NCBI GenBank assembly: GCA_002733865.1
Contig: NVXM01000014.1
Coordinates: forward strand, 3,914 to 67,913
Direction: 5' to 3'
DNA from: Sphingopyxis sp.
Lineage (GTDB): Bacteria > Pseudomonadota > Alphaproteobacteria > Sphingomonadales > Sphingomonadaceae
DNA: 64,000 nucleotides
The translations under genes were made by a program, and so were the position numbers. Of this stretch, positions 6,957-15,989 are shown in pieces. Every line of letters starts with the position of its first letter. Positions within the stretch are counted from its first letter, which is position 1. The notes beneath the pieces were generated by a model. It was not told where the DNA came from, searched no databases, and saw only the letters and a list, made by a program, of their open reading frames with translations.

Positions 6957-9500
6957 TTAAGCGGACTCTTCGTCCTGCAGCAGTGCGAACAGATCCGGCA
7001 TCGACACCTGCCGCGAAGCAGCCGCGCAATACGCCGCACCATCCAGGAAGTAGGGCGGTGACAGTTCGCAGCCGCGACCGTAGCGCTTCAGCTTGATGGC
7101 GCGATAGGGCACGGTCATCAGTCCGCCGAACGGGTCATAGACCGTTTCGCCTTCCATAGTGAATTGCTCGATGCAGCGATCGACAATGTCGAACTGCAGC
7201 GGGCACAGGTGCATCTCTTTGCCCTTGGCTGCCTGGGTGCTGTTCAGCGTCAACATGCGGGTGATGTCGGTCCAGACGTCCGGGTGCCAGCTCTGAGGCT
7301 GCAGCAACATGAAGGTAGTCGGTAGCCAACCGGACTTGTCGACGGACTCGGCGATCTTCACGTCATGCCGGAAGTCGTAGACGTTCTCCAGGCTGTGGCG
7401 TTTGAACTTCTTGAAGATGGCCGATTGGTCGAGCCCTTCCAGATCCTCGGGGGCGAGAGGCCTGTTGCCGCTGGAGCGCATGAAGCCATGCGCGTCGAAC
7501 TGCCAGCGCGGACGGGTGTAGGTGGCTTTGTCTTTCACGACAGGCACGTCTGCATACCCGTTGCTGCGATCGCTCGGCGGCTTGCGGAAGATCAGCATGT
7601 ATTCCGGCATGCCCGCGCCCATACGGGAGCCGTCCTTGCACTGCTCTGACCAGCCCAGGCGATAGGTCTGGTTGTTCTCCCGGACCACGTCGGTGACGAT
7701 CGTCTTGCGAGCGATGAAGGCGAAGCCGTGTTTCTTGAACGCGGCCACGCATTCATCACTGAACGGCTGCACAGTCTGGAAGCCAAAACCGTTGATGCCA
7801 CCAGGTGTGATGCGGTCCTTTACGTGGATTGCGGCCACCCGGCCCGGTTGAAGTACTCGCAGCAGCTCAGGGATCAGATAATCCATCTGCTGCCAAAAGT
7901 GATCGTTGTCGTCGGTGTGCCCGAAGTCGTTGTAACTGGGGCTGTACTCATACTGGGTGCTGAATGGAATGCTGCTGACGATCAGGTGAACGCTGTCGCT
8001 TTCCATGCTGCGGGTTTCCAGCACGCAGTCGTTGTTCACGACGGTATAGCCATCGCCTGATGCTTCGACGCGTTCAACGCCAAGCGATCGGGCCAGGTGG
8101 CTGGCCATGGATGCATGGGCCAGGCCGAACTCGCGGATGATCTTGCTCATTTTCTCTGCCTGCTTGGTGTGCTGGGTCCACTTGCGCTCCAGTTGCCGGC
8201 GCACATCACGCTCGGCCTCGGAATAGATCAGGTCGATGCGCACACGATGTTGCTGGCCGAAGCGCTGGATGCGGTGGACCGCCTGGATGAAGTCGCGGAA
8301 TTTGAAGCCGATGCCCAGAAACACCGCCTGGTGGCAATGCCGCTGGAAGTTGCAGCCGGCACCGGCGATGACGGGCTTGGCTGCGAGCTCGCGAAACTTG
8401 CCGTCGCTGAAATCGACGATCGACTGTTCGCGCTCGTCGAGATCCTGGTTGCCGTACACGCTGACCACGCCCGGTACCGACTGCTCGATCGCGTGGCGCT
8501 CTGCTTCCAGGTCATGCCAGATGATGCGGTGGGCGTCAGGCTCGATCGCCCGGATCCGCTGCAGGCATTCAACGCGCGCGGGTAAGGTCTCGCGCTTTTC
8601 CCTGGCCGCGTCGACAATGCCGATCGCCACGTTCCGGAACAGCCGGCCCTGGCCATCCTTCTCGGAGCCTGCATTGCTGTGGTTGCTGGGTATCTCGTGC
8701 CAGTGCAGGTCCAGCTCCGGCAGCTTGTAGCCCTCGTCGCTGAATCCCAGGTCGCTTGGCTTCTGGATGAACAACGCCCAGCTGGCCACCCACAACCAGA
8801 ACTCTTCTTCTTTGTGCGGGTGGATGGTCAGGGTGTCGGCCTTCTCGCTGTTGCGCTTGAAGAACCGCGTCTTGGCTGCCGATACGTCCATGATGCCGAG
8901 ATAGGCGGCGTAGGCCAGCAGCTCGATATAGTCGTTGGGACTAGGTGTGGCCGTGGCCACGAAGCGATATCGGATCCCGTCTGTGCGGATGCCGGTGGTG
9001 CGATCGTCGCCGGCGAACAGCTTCATGAACTCGCGGAAGGTCTTGCTGCCACCCAGACCGCGCAGGCAATCGGCTTCGTCCAGGCTGGTAGCGTCAAACA
9101 GCCGAGGATCCAGCTTGCCATCGCGGACCGTTTCGTAATTGGTGAGGTACACACCGGTCGGGCCGGCATCCTCAATGCGCCTGATGAACTTTGGCGCTTC
9201 TGCCCAGCCCAGCCGCTCAACTGCATCACGGCGGAATTCCTGGCGCACACCGAGAGGGATCACGATCAGCCCGCGACCGCCTGCATGCTCAGCTGCCAGC
9301 CGTACCGCTTCCAACTGGATGACCGTCTTGTGTAGGCCAAACGAGGCGAAGAGGGCGCGTCGGCCACCGGCCAGCAGCCAGGGAACGATCGCTTGGCAAT
9401 GCGGTTTCATTGATGCGTTGACCAGGGCAGGATCCACGTCGAACCCATGCGTAGGCGCAACGCATACCTTGCGCTGCAAAAATTGCTCGTAAGCGGTCAT
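6957..9500 (-). CDS. Helicase-DNA methyltransferase fusion protein (847 aa)
   Basis: Residues 1-460 form an SF2 helicase: a Walker A-like FGLHKT (54-59, with the usual GxGK replaced by GLHK), DEAD (141-144), ATATPSP (182-188) and the motif VI form QAVHRIQRFGQ (406-415). Residues 480-820 form an amino-methyltransferase: SSIPF (509-513) in place of (D/S)PP(Y/F) and DPFGG (789-793) followed by GCE as the SAM pocket, so a permuted N6/N4 class enzyme. Such fusions occur in phages; they probably methylate phage DNA while moving along it. The altered Walker A and PP motifs make reduced or changed activity possible. It follows the leftward operon order. Confidence 0.82.
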   Translation of the reverse strand: MTAYEQFLQRKVCVAPTHGFDVDPALVNASMKPHCQAIVPWLLAGGRRALFASFGLHKTVIQLEAVRLAAEHAGGRGLIVIPLGVRQEFRRDAVERLGWAEAPKFIRRIEDAGPTGVYLTNYETVRDGKLDPRLFDATSLDEADCLRGLGGSKTFREFMKLFAGDDRTTGIRTDGIRYRFVATATPSPNDYIELLAYAAYLGIMDVSAAKTRFFKRNSEKADTLTIHPHKEEEFWLWVASWALFIQKPSDLGFSDEGYKLPELDLHWHEIPSNHSNAGSEKDGQGRLFRNVAIGIVDAAREKRETLPARVECLQRIRAIEPDAHRIIWHDLEAERHAIEQSVPGVVSVYGNQDLDEREQSIVDFSDGKFRELAAKPVIAGAGCNFQRHCHQAVFLGIGFKFRDFIQAVHRIQRFGQQHRVRIDLIYSEAERDVRRQLERKWTQHTKQAEKMSKIIREFGLAHASMASHLARSLGVERVEASGDGYTVVNNDCVLETRSMESDSVHLIVSSIPFSTQYEYSPSYNDFGHTDDNDHFWQQMDYLIPELLRVLQPGRVAAIHVKDRITPGGINGFGFQTVQPFSDECVAAFKKHGFAFIARKTIVTDVVRENNQTYRLGWSEQCKDGSRMGAGMPEYMLIFRKPPSDRSNGYADVPVVKDKATYTRPRWQFDAHGFMRSSGNRPLAPEDLEGLDQSAIFKKFKRHSLENVYDFRHDVKIAESVDKSGWLPTTFMLLQPQSWHPDVWTDITRMLTLNSTQAAKGKEMHLCPLQFDIVDRCIEQFTMEGETVYDPFGGLMTVPYRAIKLKRYGRGCELSPPYFLDGAAYCAAASRQVSMPDLFALLQDEESA

Positions 9501-9534
9501 CGGTGTGTTCCTTCGGTGGGTAGCGCAAGCCCGC

Positions 9535-9732
9535 TCAGTCAGCCGAGCGGGTCGCGTAGGTGCAGATATCGCGGGCGGTAGATCGTGGACAGTTGTGCTT
9601 CTTGGCGACCTTGGTCAGCCCGAATACGTGGGGAATGTAATCAGCGCGCATGGATGCCACCTGCGCGCTGCTCATCTTGGCCCGCCCGTGCCATTCCCCA
9701 ACACGGTGGCCAGTGTGGTTGCGTTTACCCAT
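9535..9732 (-). CDS. Small helix-turn-helix-like phage protein (65 aa)
   Basis: The start is set at ATG 9732 because the longer frame overlaps the ATPase gene without need. The segment LTKVAKKHNCPRSTARDI has the spacing of a helix-turn-helix. The N-terminus is basic with HTGHRVGEWHGRAK. It probably binds DNA; target unknown. It sits between the ATPase and the helicase-methylase genes. Confidence 0.55.
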   Translation of the reverse strand: MGKRNHTGHRVGEWHGRAKMSSAQVASMRADYIPHVFGLTKVAKKHNCPRSTARDICTYATRSAD

Positions 9733-9754
9733 GACAGACTCCTGCGGCCTGTTG

Positions 9755-11581
9755 CTAGGCCGCTGCAGCCTGCTGCTGATCCGAACTGCCACCCTCCAGC
9801 CACATGGCTTGCATGCCATCTGGCACCTTCGCCATGGGAGCTTTCAGGGTGCCGGCGATGATCACCTGGTCGATGATGTCGGTCTGGGTGACGTTCATCA
9901 TCAGCTTGATGGCCTGGCTGCGCGATGGCAGGTCGAGCACGTCCAGCCGATCGATCATCACGAACCGTTCACCGCTCAGGTGAGCAATGGCCAGCGTCAG
10001 CAGGGTATCGGCGCGCCACTTCTCGGACTCGGACAGCAATCCGTACTGACGTCCGCCGGCGGTGATGTCGATCGCGTCGGTGATGGTGACCTCGGCCCAG
10101 CCCGCAATGCTCGACAGGTCCGCCAGCAGCTCGTTGAACGGGCCAAGCGCACTGGCCAGGATCTCGGCGGGGATGCCATCAGGTGCCAATGCTTCGGCGA
10201 TCAGAGTCCAGCTCTTCACCGCGGCGTGGTGCTCAGCTGCTTTGGCGATGACCTGGTCATACTCGGCATACGCCTTGGTCGCTTCGTTCAATGCTTCGAA
10301 CTTGGCGCGCGCGGCGTCCCGGTCCTGCCGCAGCTTGGTGATCAGCTCCTCGGCGGATTCGATCGCATTGGCGGGCAGGGCGGTCGGCTTGTTCTGCTCG
10401 AGCTCTGCCAGCGTGGCGGCCGCTTGCTTGGCCTGGTCCAGATCGCGCTGGCTGTTGGCAACAGTGCGGGTGATGTTGTCGACGTAGCCCTGGTACTCCG
10501 GAACGCGCTTGGCTTCCTCGGCGCCGGCTACTGCATCCGGAACGCCATGCTCGGCGCGGTAGGATTCCATCACGTTGACCAGCATGTCTGCAGCCTTGGT
10601 GCTGGGCCAGCGACAGACGTTGGTATCGATGACGTAACCATCGCTGCCACCGACGATCTCTTCGAACTCCGCAAGGGTGCGGGCCATGTCGTGGATCAGG
10701 CCCTTCTTGCCACCGGAAGCCGCTGCCGTTGCCTGCTCGAGCTGGCTGGTCCAGTGCGTCAGGTCGCCGGTGTCCCGATCGAGCTTCTGCTGCCGGCGCT
10801 CTACCAGACCGGCGAGTTCTTTCAGCTCTGCGATGCGGGCGTTCAACTGGCTGGCCTGCTGCGCTGCTGCCTTGTGGGTGCCCAGGGTTTCTGATGCGTC
10901 GGCCAGATCCTCGTCCAGCTGCTGCTGGGCTTTGGCTGCGGCGTCGAGATCGGCCTGGCTGACTTCGGTCGGCGGCAAATCCGGGGCCCAGCCTTCGGCC
11001 TTCAAGCTGCCGTAGGCTTCGCCGGTTATGGCCTTCCAGGCGCCGCGGGCTTCGCTTGCACCTTCCTTCGCCTGGTCTGCTGCGGCCGGGAAGCCGGCGC
11101 GCAACATCGGTTTGACCTTCTCGGCCAGCGCGGGATCAGCACCGCGCTTGATCAGTTTTTCGGTTACCTCGTCCGGTTTGACCTTCACGCTAGACAGATC
11201 GAACAGCATCTTGCGCCGTTCCTTGCCATCCAGCGCGGAGAACAGGGTGGCATCCAGCACATAGGGCTGGTACGTGCTGGGCGCCAGGCCGGTGCCCTTG
11301 CCGCTGGGCAACTGAACGCCGCATGCGGTTTCGGTACCGTCGGTGCCGATCATGTCGAGATGCACGATGCCGCGCTTCTCGCCCTCGGTGAGCAGCTGGC
11401 CAATATCCTTTTTCAGACTGACGCGGCGGGGCTGGCCGGTGATGGCCATGCTGATCGCGTCCAGCAGTGAGCTCTTGCCGGCGCCGTTGTGACCGGCAAC
11501 CAGAAGCAGGGGCTCAGAAACAACCAGGGCCGCATGACGCAGCCCTTGGAAGTTGGTGACTTCGAGATTGGTGATGCGCAT
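9755..11581 (-). CDS. SbcC/RecF-like ATPase of the phage recombination module (608 aa)
   Basis: The N-terminus (ITNLEVTNFQGLRHAAL) and Walker A AGHNGAGKSSLLDAI (about 30-44) are typical of RecF/SMC/Rad50-like proteins. The middle is a long coiled-coil-rich region (about 190-440, many A/E/Q/K heptads), and the C-terminal Walker B reads FVMIDRLDVLD (about 560). It is shorter than SbcC and resembles phage ATPases encoded next to RecT-family annealing proteins. It likely helps process or tether DNA ends during recombination-dependent replication. It is followed downstream by methylases and preceded by recT and nuclease genes in the same operon. Confidence 0.82.
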   Translation of the reverse strand: MRITNLEVTNFQGLRHAALVVSEPLLLVAGHNGAGKSSLLDAISMAITGQPRRVSLKKDIGQLLTEGEKRGIVHLDMIGTDGTETACGVQLPSGKGTGLAPSTYQPYVLDATLFSALDGKERRKMLFDLSSVKVKPDEVTEKLIKRGADPALAEKVKPMLRAGFPAAADQAKEGASEARGAWKAITGEAYGSLKAEGWAPDLPPTEVSQADLDAAAKAQQQLDEDLADASETLGTHKAAAQQASQLNARIAELKELAGLVERRQQKLDRDTGDLTHWTSQLEQATAAASGGKKGLIHDMARTLAEFEEIVGGSDGYVIDTNVCRWPSTKAADMLVNVMESYRAEHGVPDAVAGAEEAKRVPEYQGYVDNITRTVANSQRDLDQAKQAAATLAELEQNKPTALPANAIESAEELITKLRQDRDAARAKFEALNEATKAYAEYDQVIAKAAEHHAAVKSWTLIAEALAPDGIPAEILASALGPFNELLADLSSIAGWAEVTITDAIDITAGGRQYGLLSESEKWRADTLLTLAIAHLSGERFVMIDRLDVLDLPSRSQAIKLMMNVTQTDIIDQVIIAGTLKAPMAKVPDGMQAMWLEGGSSDQQQAAAA

Positions 11582-11587
11582 GGCGGC

Positions 11588-12337
11588 TTACTCCAGGTTG
11601 ATGTCGATATCCTTCACACCCTTGACGACCTTGTAGGTGTTGTCGGCGGTTTCCTCTGCTTCGGTCTCGATGACGATCACGCCCTCGTCGAGCAGTAGCA
11701 GGATCAGGCGTTGGGCGTCGGCCAGGCTGATGGCGAAGCGGGATTGCAGCTTGGCGGCGTCGAGCTGGGTCAGGGTCATGGTGATCCACCGGCACACATC
11801 GCCGAAGGTATGGCCACCGAACTTCTCGACGCCGATCGCCGGCATGTCGATAAACTCAGCCTCGGCCGCGTCCATGTCTGGGCCCCAAGCGCCGTCTTCG
11901 CTCAGGTCAGCGTCACCGCCGTTGAGGTCCATCGCGTTCTGGTCGGGTTCGCCCTTCACCTGGTCCATCTCTTCCAGGTAGTCATCAGCACCACCAAGGA
12001 TGATCAGGCAGTTCTGCCGGACTGCATCCATCAGGTCATGCTTGCAGGGGCTGTGCGTGTCGATCACCAGTACCGCTTTCACCTGGTCTTTCACGGCTAC
12101 CGACTCCAGCTTGCCGTATGCGGTTTTGCGGTCAGCTGCCTCGATCATGTACACCGCGCGGCCAACGGCGTGGGTGACCTGCTTTTGCAGACGCTCGATC
12201 ACATCGTTCTGCTTGGCTTCGCTGAGTTTCTGCCAGCAGTCCGGCATGAGCCGGATCTCCTGAATCAGACCCTCGAGCAGGCTTTTGCCCATGGTTTCAG
12301 CCGACATCTGCAGGAAGTGCGGGTTATGTTCTGTCAT
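11588..12337 (-). CDS. Conserved phage protein with a C-terminal winged-helix-like segment (249 aa)
   Basis: An acidic protein. Residues about 195-225 (LQSRFAISLADAQRLILLLL, then DEGVI) resemble the FtsK-gamma type winged helix pattern; the region before it is strongly acidic (PDQNAMDLNGGDADLSEDGA). The stop lies 6 bases before the ATPase start, so the two are coupled. It may be a DNA-binding partner of the recombination ATPase; this is inference from position. Confidence 0.6.
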   Translation of the reverse strand: MTEHNPHFLQMSAETMGKSLLEGLIQEIRLMPDCWQKLSEAKQNDVIERLQKQVTHAVGRAVYMIEAADRKTAYGKLESVAVKDQVKAVLVIDTHSPCKHDLMDAVRQNCLIILGGADDYLEEMDQVKGEPDQNAMDLNGGDADLSEDGAWGPDMDAAEAEFIDMPAIGVEKFGGHTFGDVCRWITMTLTQLDAAKLQSRFAISLADAQRLILLLLDEGVIVIETEAEETADNTYKVVKGVKDIDINLE

Positions 12338-12346
12338 GGTGATTCC

Positions 12347-12544
12347 TTAATCGTCGTTGGCGATGCGCGTCAGCTGGGTTTGCTGGGCATCGCTCAGGTA
12401 GGTGCGTTCGCCGAAGCGTTCGTATTTGTCCGCCAGGTCTGCCACGAACTGTTCATCCCAGTCCGTGGCAGCGTTCATGCGGGCGTCTTCGAGGGTCGAC
12501 TCGAACTCGGTCAGAGTCGGGTAAAGATCCTGTACCTGGGCCAT
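12347..12544 (-). CDS. Small acidic phage protein (65 aa)
   Basis: 65 residues, acidic and helical (YPTLTEFESTLEDARMNAAT). It starts 2 bases after the recT stop and ends 9 bases before the next start, so it belongs to the recombination operon. No domain recognised. Confidence 0.6.
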   Translation of the reverse strand: MAQVQDLYPTLTEFESTLEDARMNAATDWDEQFVADLADKYERFGERTYLSDAQQTQLTRIANDD

Positions 12545-12546
12545 AG

Positions 12547-13491
12547 TTACTCCAGGTTCAGATCGCCGGGATCGGTCGGGGACTGCTTCGACTTGGCGGC
12601 AGAGCCTTTGCTTTTGCTCTTGGCTTCCAGGCGATCAAGCTCTTCACCAATTGCCGGCGTGTAGAAGTTCTCGGCTTCTTTCTCGCCGTACTCCTCCAGA
12701 ACCTCCAGATACTTGGCGACCTGTTCAGCCAGTGTCGGCTCCGGCTGCTTTTTGATCTCGCCGGTGTTGGTGTCGACGTTCTCGGGTTGATCGTCGTTGG
12801 TGTCCTGAGCTTCAAAATCATCGACAACACGTGCCGAACCTCGCAGCGCTTCAACATCAACCGAGTAACTGCCGTCCGAACCGCGGCCAGCATCAATCAC
12901 GTCGTGGATCTCTTCGACGGTTTGCAGGCCCATGCCCAGATCCGGCGCGTAGGCCCGTTGCCAGAACGAGGCAGCGCGATAGATGAACATCTGATCTTCC
13001 ATCGTTTTCCACTTGCTGCCGTTCTTGCTGGCCCAGCCCTCGGCATTGACCATTGCCCAGGTGACCCAGATCCCGTCGAGACGCTCGCCGGTCTCACGCT
13101 CAACAGCCCAGGCACGGCAGCCGTATTCCGGCGATCCCTTCTTGCCGACCCACTCATACCGCAAGGTGCTGTACCGCCCGCAGGTATTGATGGTGGCGAT
13201 CAGGAACTTGGCCGACCAACCGGGCTGGCCGTGGACGATGTAGAGGTTCTGCATCACCTGGAGTGGGTTGGCGCCGATGCGCTGCGCCATGTCCAGAGCG
13301 ATCATGCAGTTGGCCAGATTGCCCTGGTACTGCTTGGGTACCAGGTCAGAGGTCGAGAAAGCCTTGCTGATGCGCTGCATCAACTCGAAGCCATCCAGGT
13401 TGAAGAACCCGATGGATACCGGGAGTTTATTTGCATTCTGGCGCTGCGCCTGGAGCGCGTTGATGCTGGTCGCCGATGATTCTTGAGCCAT
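12547..13491 (-). CDS. recT: RecT-family single-strand annealing protein (314 aa)
   Basis: Start ATG 13491 with AGGAG eight bases upstream. The region LVPKQYQGNLANCMIALDMA, RIGANPLQVMQNLYIVHGQP and GWSAKFLIATINTCGRY is diagnostic of RecT. It contains the conserved aromatic/arginine positions (MFIYRAASFWQRAYAPDLGM). The C-terminal 80 residues are acidic and lysine-rich, probably flexible. It anneals complementary single strands during phage recombination and works with the exonuclease encoded immediately upstream (13503-14312), a Red-like pair. Confidence 0.9.
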   Translation of the reverse strand: MAQESSATSINALQAQRQNANKLPVSIGFFNLDGFELMQRISKAFSTSDLVPKQYQGNLANCMIALDMAQRIGANPLQVMQNLYIVHGQPGWSAKFLIATINTCGRYSTLRYEWVGKKGSPEYGCRAWAVERETGERLDGIWVTWAMVNAEGWASKNGSKWKTMEDQMFIYRAASFWQRAYAPDLGMGLQTVEEIHDVIDAGRGSDGSYSVDVEALRGSARVVDDFEAQDTNDDQPENVDTNTGEIKKQPEPTLAEQVAKYLEVLEEYGEKEAENFYTPAIGEELDRLEAKSKSKGSAAKSKQSPTDPGDLNLE

Positions 13492-13502
13492 GGGTGGATC
13501 TC

Positions 13503-14312
13503 CTATTCGTGATAAGGACAAAGCTTCCAACGCGGGCAGTAACGCTCGCTGCAGGTGAATGACTGGGGGTTGGGTGGGAACAGGCCGGTGCGGAACATCT
13601 CGGCGCCGATCTGGATCAGGCCGGGGTAGTCTTCGGTACCGACCATCAGCTCGCGGGCGCCGATGATTTCACCGGTACCCGCTTCGGGCTTGCCTTTGGT
13701 CTTGAGGCCGATGATCTCCGCCGGCGACTCGATGCGATGGCCAGTGGTGTGCTCGAACAACAGCTCATACGTGCCGATCTGCGGCTTGTGGCCCTTGGTT
13801 TTGGCCACGCCCTGACTGACGGCCGCGCCACCGGTCTTCACATCGGCAATGCCGATGCCCTCGGTGTCGCGCTTGATGCGTGCCCGATCGAGGGTGCCGG
13901 TCAACTTGATGACGATGCCGCCACCGCAGTCGATCTCCAGGGGCTTGGTTTCCAGCTCGACCGCGACAAACTCATACAGCGGGCTGATGTCGTTGCAGTA
14001 CTTGGTGTGCAGCACCAGCCCGGTGGATTCGGCCTGTTGCGGGGTGATGTCGCTGCCGCGCCAGTCCACGTCGTATTCCGGGTGGTGCAGCGCTTCGATG
14101 AAGTGATCCGCGGCGTCATACGCTGACAGCTCGCTGCCCTCAACCCGGGCAACGTCATAGGCGGCTGTGCTGGCATGGATCGCGGTACCGAGCAGGGCAC
14201 GGGGGCTGCTGGGCGACTTCATGCCCAGCAGGTGCACACCCTCCCACTGATACGCGCAGTTGAAGAGGCTGCCCCAGGAGCTGGCCCGCACCTTGTAGGG
14301 TTCGGCGCTCAT
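13503..14312 (-). CDS. PD-(D/E)XK exonuclease, Cas4/RecB-like, partner of RecT (269 aa)
   Basis: The start is set at ATG 14312, just past the stop of the upstream gene. Motifs: SSWGSLFNCAYQW at the N-terminus, LLGTAIHASTAAYD (H motif), LTGTLDRARI (Asp motif), IGIADVKTGG (the DxK motif) and QIGTYELLFEH (QxxxY). Four cysteines near the end and start (C-x(5)-C-x(5)-C in CSERYCPRWKLC, plus CAYQW) suggest an iron-sulfur cluster as in Cas4 and AddB. It would resect DNA ends to give single strands for RecT. Confidence 0.88.
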   Translation of the reverse strand: MSAEPYKVRASSWGSLFNCAYQWEGVHLLGMKSPSSPRALLGTAIHASTAAYDVARVEGSELSAYDAADHFIEALHHPEYDVDWRGSDITPQQAESTGLVLHTKYCNDISPLYEFVAVELETKPLEIDCGGGIVIKLTGTLDRARIKRDTEGIGIADVKTGGAAVSQGVAKTKGHKPQIGTYELLFEHTTGHRIESPAEIIGLKTKGKPEAGTGEIIGARELMVGTEDYPGLIQIGAEMFRTGLFPPNPQSFTCSERYCPRWKLCPYHE

Positions 14313-14313
14313 G

Positions 14314-14925
14314 TCAGACAGCCTCGTCGTGCATGCCAGACTGCATGGCGAAGTACACCAGCGCGCAGCCCTTTGCGTCAGCGTGGGCCCGGTGGGCACC
14401 CTGCAGATCCTCGCCGGTGAAGAACTTGTAAGCCTCGGCCAGGGTAGGGTTCTTGTACTTGGTGAAGCCGGCGCGCTTCATCTTTTCCGTGGGCGGGCAC
14501 TTCACCAGGTCGCGGCTGTTAATGCAGGTGCAGTACTTCTCGCCAGCCTTGAAGGCGTCGGCCGCTTCGCTGTCCCGGTACCGCTTGAGCGCAATACGCA
14601 TGATCCGGTCGTCGAAGCTGCAGTTGTGAGCAACCCGCAGATCCGCGCGCTCATGAATGGCCATGAAACCGTCCAGGGCATCAGCCTCCGGAATGCCCAG
14701 ATCCATCGCCATCTCGTGGGTGATGCCGTGGATCGCTGACACCTCCTCACTGATGACCCAGCCAGCGGGGCGAATGATCGCCTCGAAGCTATCAACCAGG
14801 TTGCCGACGTCGTCGTACAGCAGCGCGGCAATGTCCACCAGGTGCGGCTGGCCCTCGTCGTCGCTGGGCAGCTTGAACAGGGGGAGGCCGGTTGTTTCCG
14901 TATCGAACACGTTAATGAATGGCAT
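14314..14925 (-). CDS. DnaQ-like 3'-5' exonuclease, DEDDh family (203 aa)
   Basis: FDTETTGLP (Exo I, D and E), HNCSFDDR (Exo II) and AHRAHADAKG (Exo III, with the final H and D) are all present. The length fits a stand-alone proofreading-type exonuclease. Located between the RecT exonuclease and small early genes, it is probably the first enzyme of the recombination operon. Confidence 0.9.
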   Translation of the reverse strand: MPFINVFDTETTGLPLFKLPSDDEGQPHLVDIAALLYDDVGNLVDSFEAIIRPAGWVISEEVSAIHGITHEMAMDLGIPEADALDGFMAIHERADLRVAHNCSFDDRIMRIALKRYRDSEAADAFKAGEKYCTCINSRDLVKCPPTEKMKRAGFTKYKNPTLAEAYKFFTGEDLQGAHRAHADAKGCALVYFAMQSGMHDEAV

Positions 14926-14987
14926 GACTATTCCTTGCCGCGGTTGCGGCTGGTGAGAAAGTGAAGGGGAGAAACGGGTGGTAGGGG

Positions 14988-15089
14988 TTACAGCGGGCCG
15001 GAGACGGTACCGCCAAGCATCATCCCGACAAGGATCACACCCCAGAACGTGAGGAAGCCGGCTGTCTGCCAGCAGACTTTGCGGATCAT
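14988..15089 (-). CDS. Very small membrane protein (33 aa)
   Basis: ATG at 15089 overlaps the upstream stop (ATGA) and the stop is at 14988. The product has a basic start (MIRKVCWQTA) and one hydrophobic helix (GFLTFWGVILVGMMLGG). The overlap with a real gene supports translation. Function unknown. Confidence 0.5.
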   Translation of the reverse strand: MIRKVCWQTAGFLTFWGVILVGMMLGGTVSGPL

Positions 15090-15337
15090 CCGACTATCCT
15101 CAGGCGTGGTACCGGCTTGCTTAGCTCGGTGAGCCTGTGCTGCACTGCTTCGGACATCTCGCACTGCAGCTGGATCTGCTCTTCATAGTCGATCAGGCGA
15201 AGCTTGACGATCAGCTCCAGGTCTTCGCGGCCGATCTCGACCAGCCGGGACAAACGCTGACGGTTGCCGGCCTGGGCAATCAGTGCCAGCCGAAACCGGA
15301 TGAAGGCCAGTGCGGCTTCTTTGGTGATTTTCATCAT
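15086..15337 (-). CDS. Hypothetical phage protein (83 aa)
   Basis: The start is set at one of two consecutive ATGs (15337 or 15334), which overlap the upstream stop. A basic, helical protein (AALAFIRFRLALIAQAGNRQ) with no recognised domain. It is coupled to both neighbours by short overlaps, in the first part of the leftward operon. Confidence 0.55.
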   Translation of the reverse strand: MMKITKEAALAFIRFRLALIAQAGNRQRLSRLVEIGREDLELIVKLRLIDYEEQIQLQCEMSEAVQHRLTELSKPVPRLRIVG

Positions 15338-15669
15338 GAGCGCTCCTGCTTCTGCTTGGCCCATGCCAGGTACAGCAGGCCGTTGGCGTGATTCTCCAGG
15401 GCTCGCCGAGCAGCCTTGGCCATGCTCTTGAGCGCCGGGTCCTTGCTCCGGCTGGCCGCGAGGATCAGCTCGACACAGAAGCCATCCGGCACCAGGTCAT
15501 AAAGCTCTTCATCGGCGCAGCGCTTGAACGAGGCGTAGCTGACCAGGTCGGTATCAACGCCCGTCATCAGGTCATTGATCTCGCTGTCCAGATTCGGCTC
15601 TGGCGGATCCTCGCGGGGCGTGGCGTTGTCGTACTGAAATTGGGTTGAGTGGAGCTGACCTTCGAACAT
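15334..15669 (-). CDS. Hypothetical phage protein (111 aa)
   Basis: Start ATG 15669 is preceded by AGGAGA at good spacing; longer versions lack this. The first half is acidic and disordered-looking (TPREDPPEPNLDSE), the second half helical (DPALKSMAKAARRALENHAN). It stands just downstream of the large nested inverted repeat at 15697-15773. No domain recognised. Confidence 0.6.
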   Translation of the reverse strand: MFEGQLHSTQFQYDNATPREDPPEPNLDSEINDLMTGVDTDLVSYASFKRCADEELYDLVPDGFCVELILAASRSKDPALKSMAKAARRALENHANGLLYLAWAKQKQERS

Positions 15670-15696
15670 ATCGATTCTCCTGAGTAGGGGAACAGG

Positions 15697-15773
15697 CACT
15701 AGCGCTACGCTCTGGCAGCAATTCGTGAGTAACCAGCTCACGAACCAGGGCCGAACAGAGCGCAGCGCTAGTG
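15697..15773. repeat. Nested inverted repeat in the leftward early operon
   Basis: Outer arms of 18 bases at 15697-15714 and 15756-15773 pair with one mismatch (CACTAGCGCTaCGCTCTG against its complement). Inside them TTCGTGAG (15722-15729) and CTCACGAA (15737-15744) form a second, perfect 8-base stem. The whole lies in the gap before the gene at 15669. No T-run follows, so it is not a plain terminator; it may be an RNA structure, an antitermination element or a protein-binding site. Confidence 0.7.
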
Positions 15774-15989
15774 GCTGCAGGTTGAAAGGGGAGGCCGCTT
15801 GCGCCGGCCAGTCGTTCAGATCACGCACAGAGGGTGTCGATTAACCCAGTTGATGACTCCGGCCATCCGGTCAACCGGGTTACCGTTCTCTGCCCGACAG
15901 GTTTGTGTTGCGCGGAGGGTCGGTAGCGCTCTGAAAGCCGGTGATATATGCCCCTCCGCCGGCTGGGGTAAAAGTGAATAAAGGATTGA

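Noticed and set aside
9650..10894. A 414-codon open frame on the plus strand
   Set aside because: It lies opposite the SbcC-like ATPase gene, which has clear motifs; the plus frame is a shadow of GC-rich coding.
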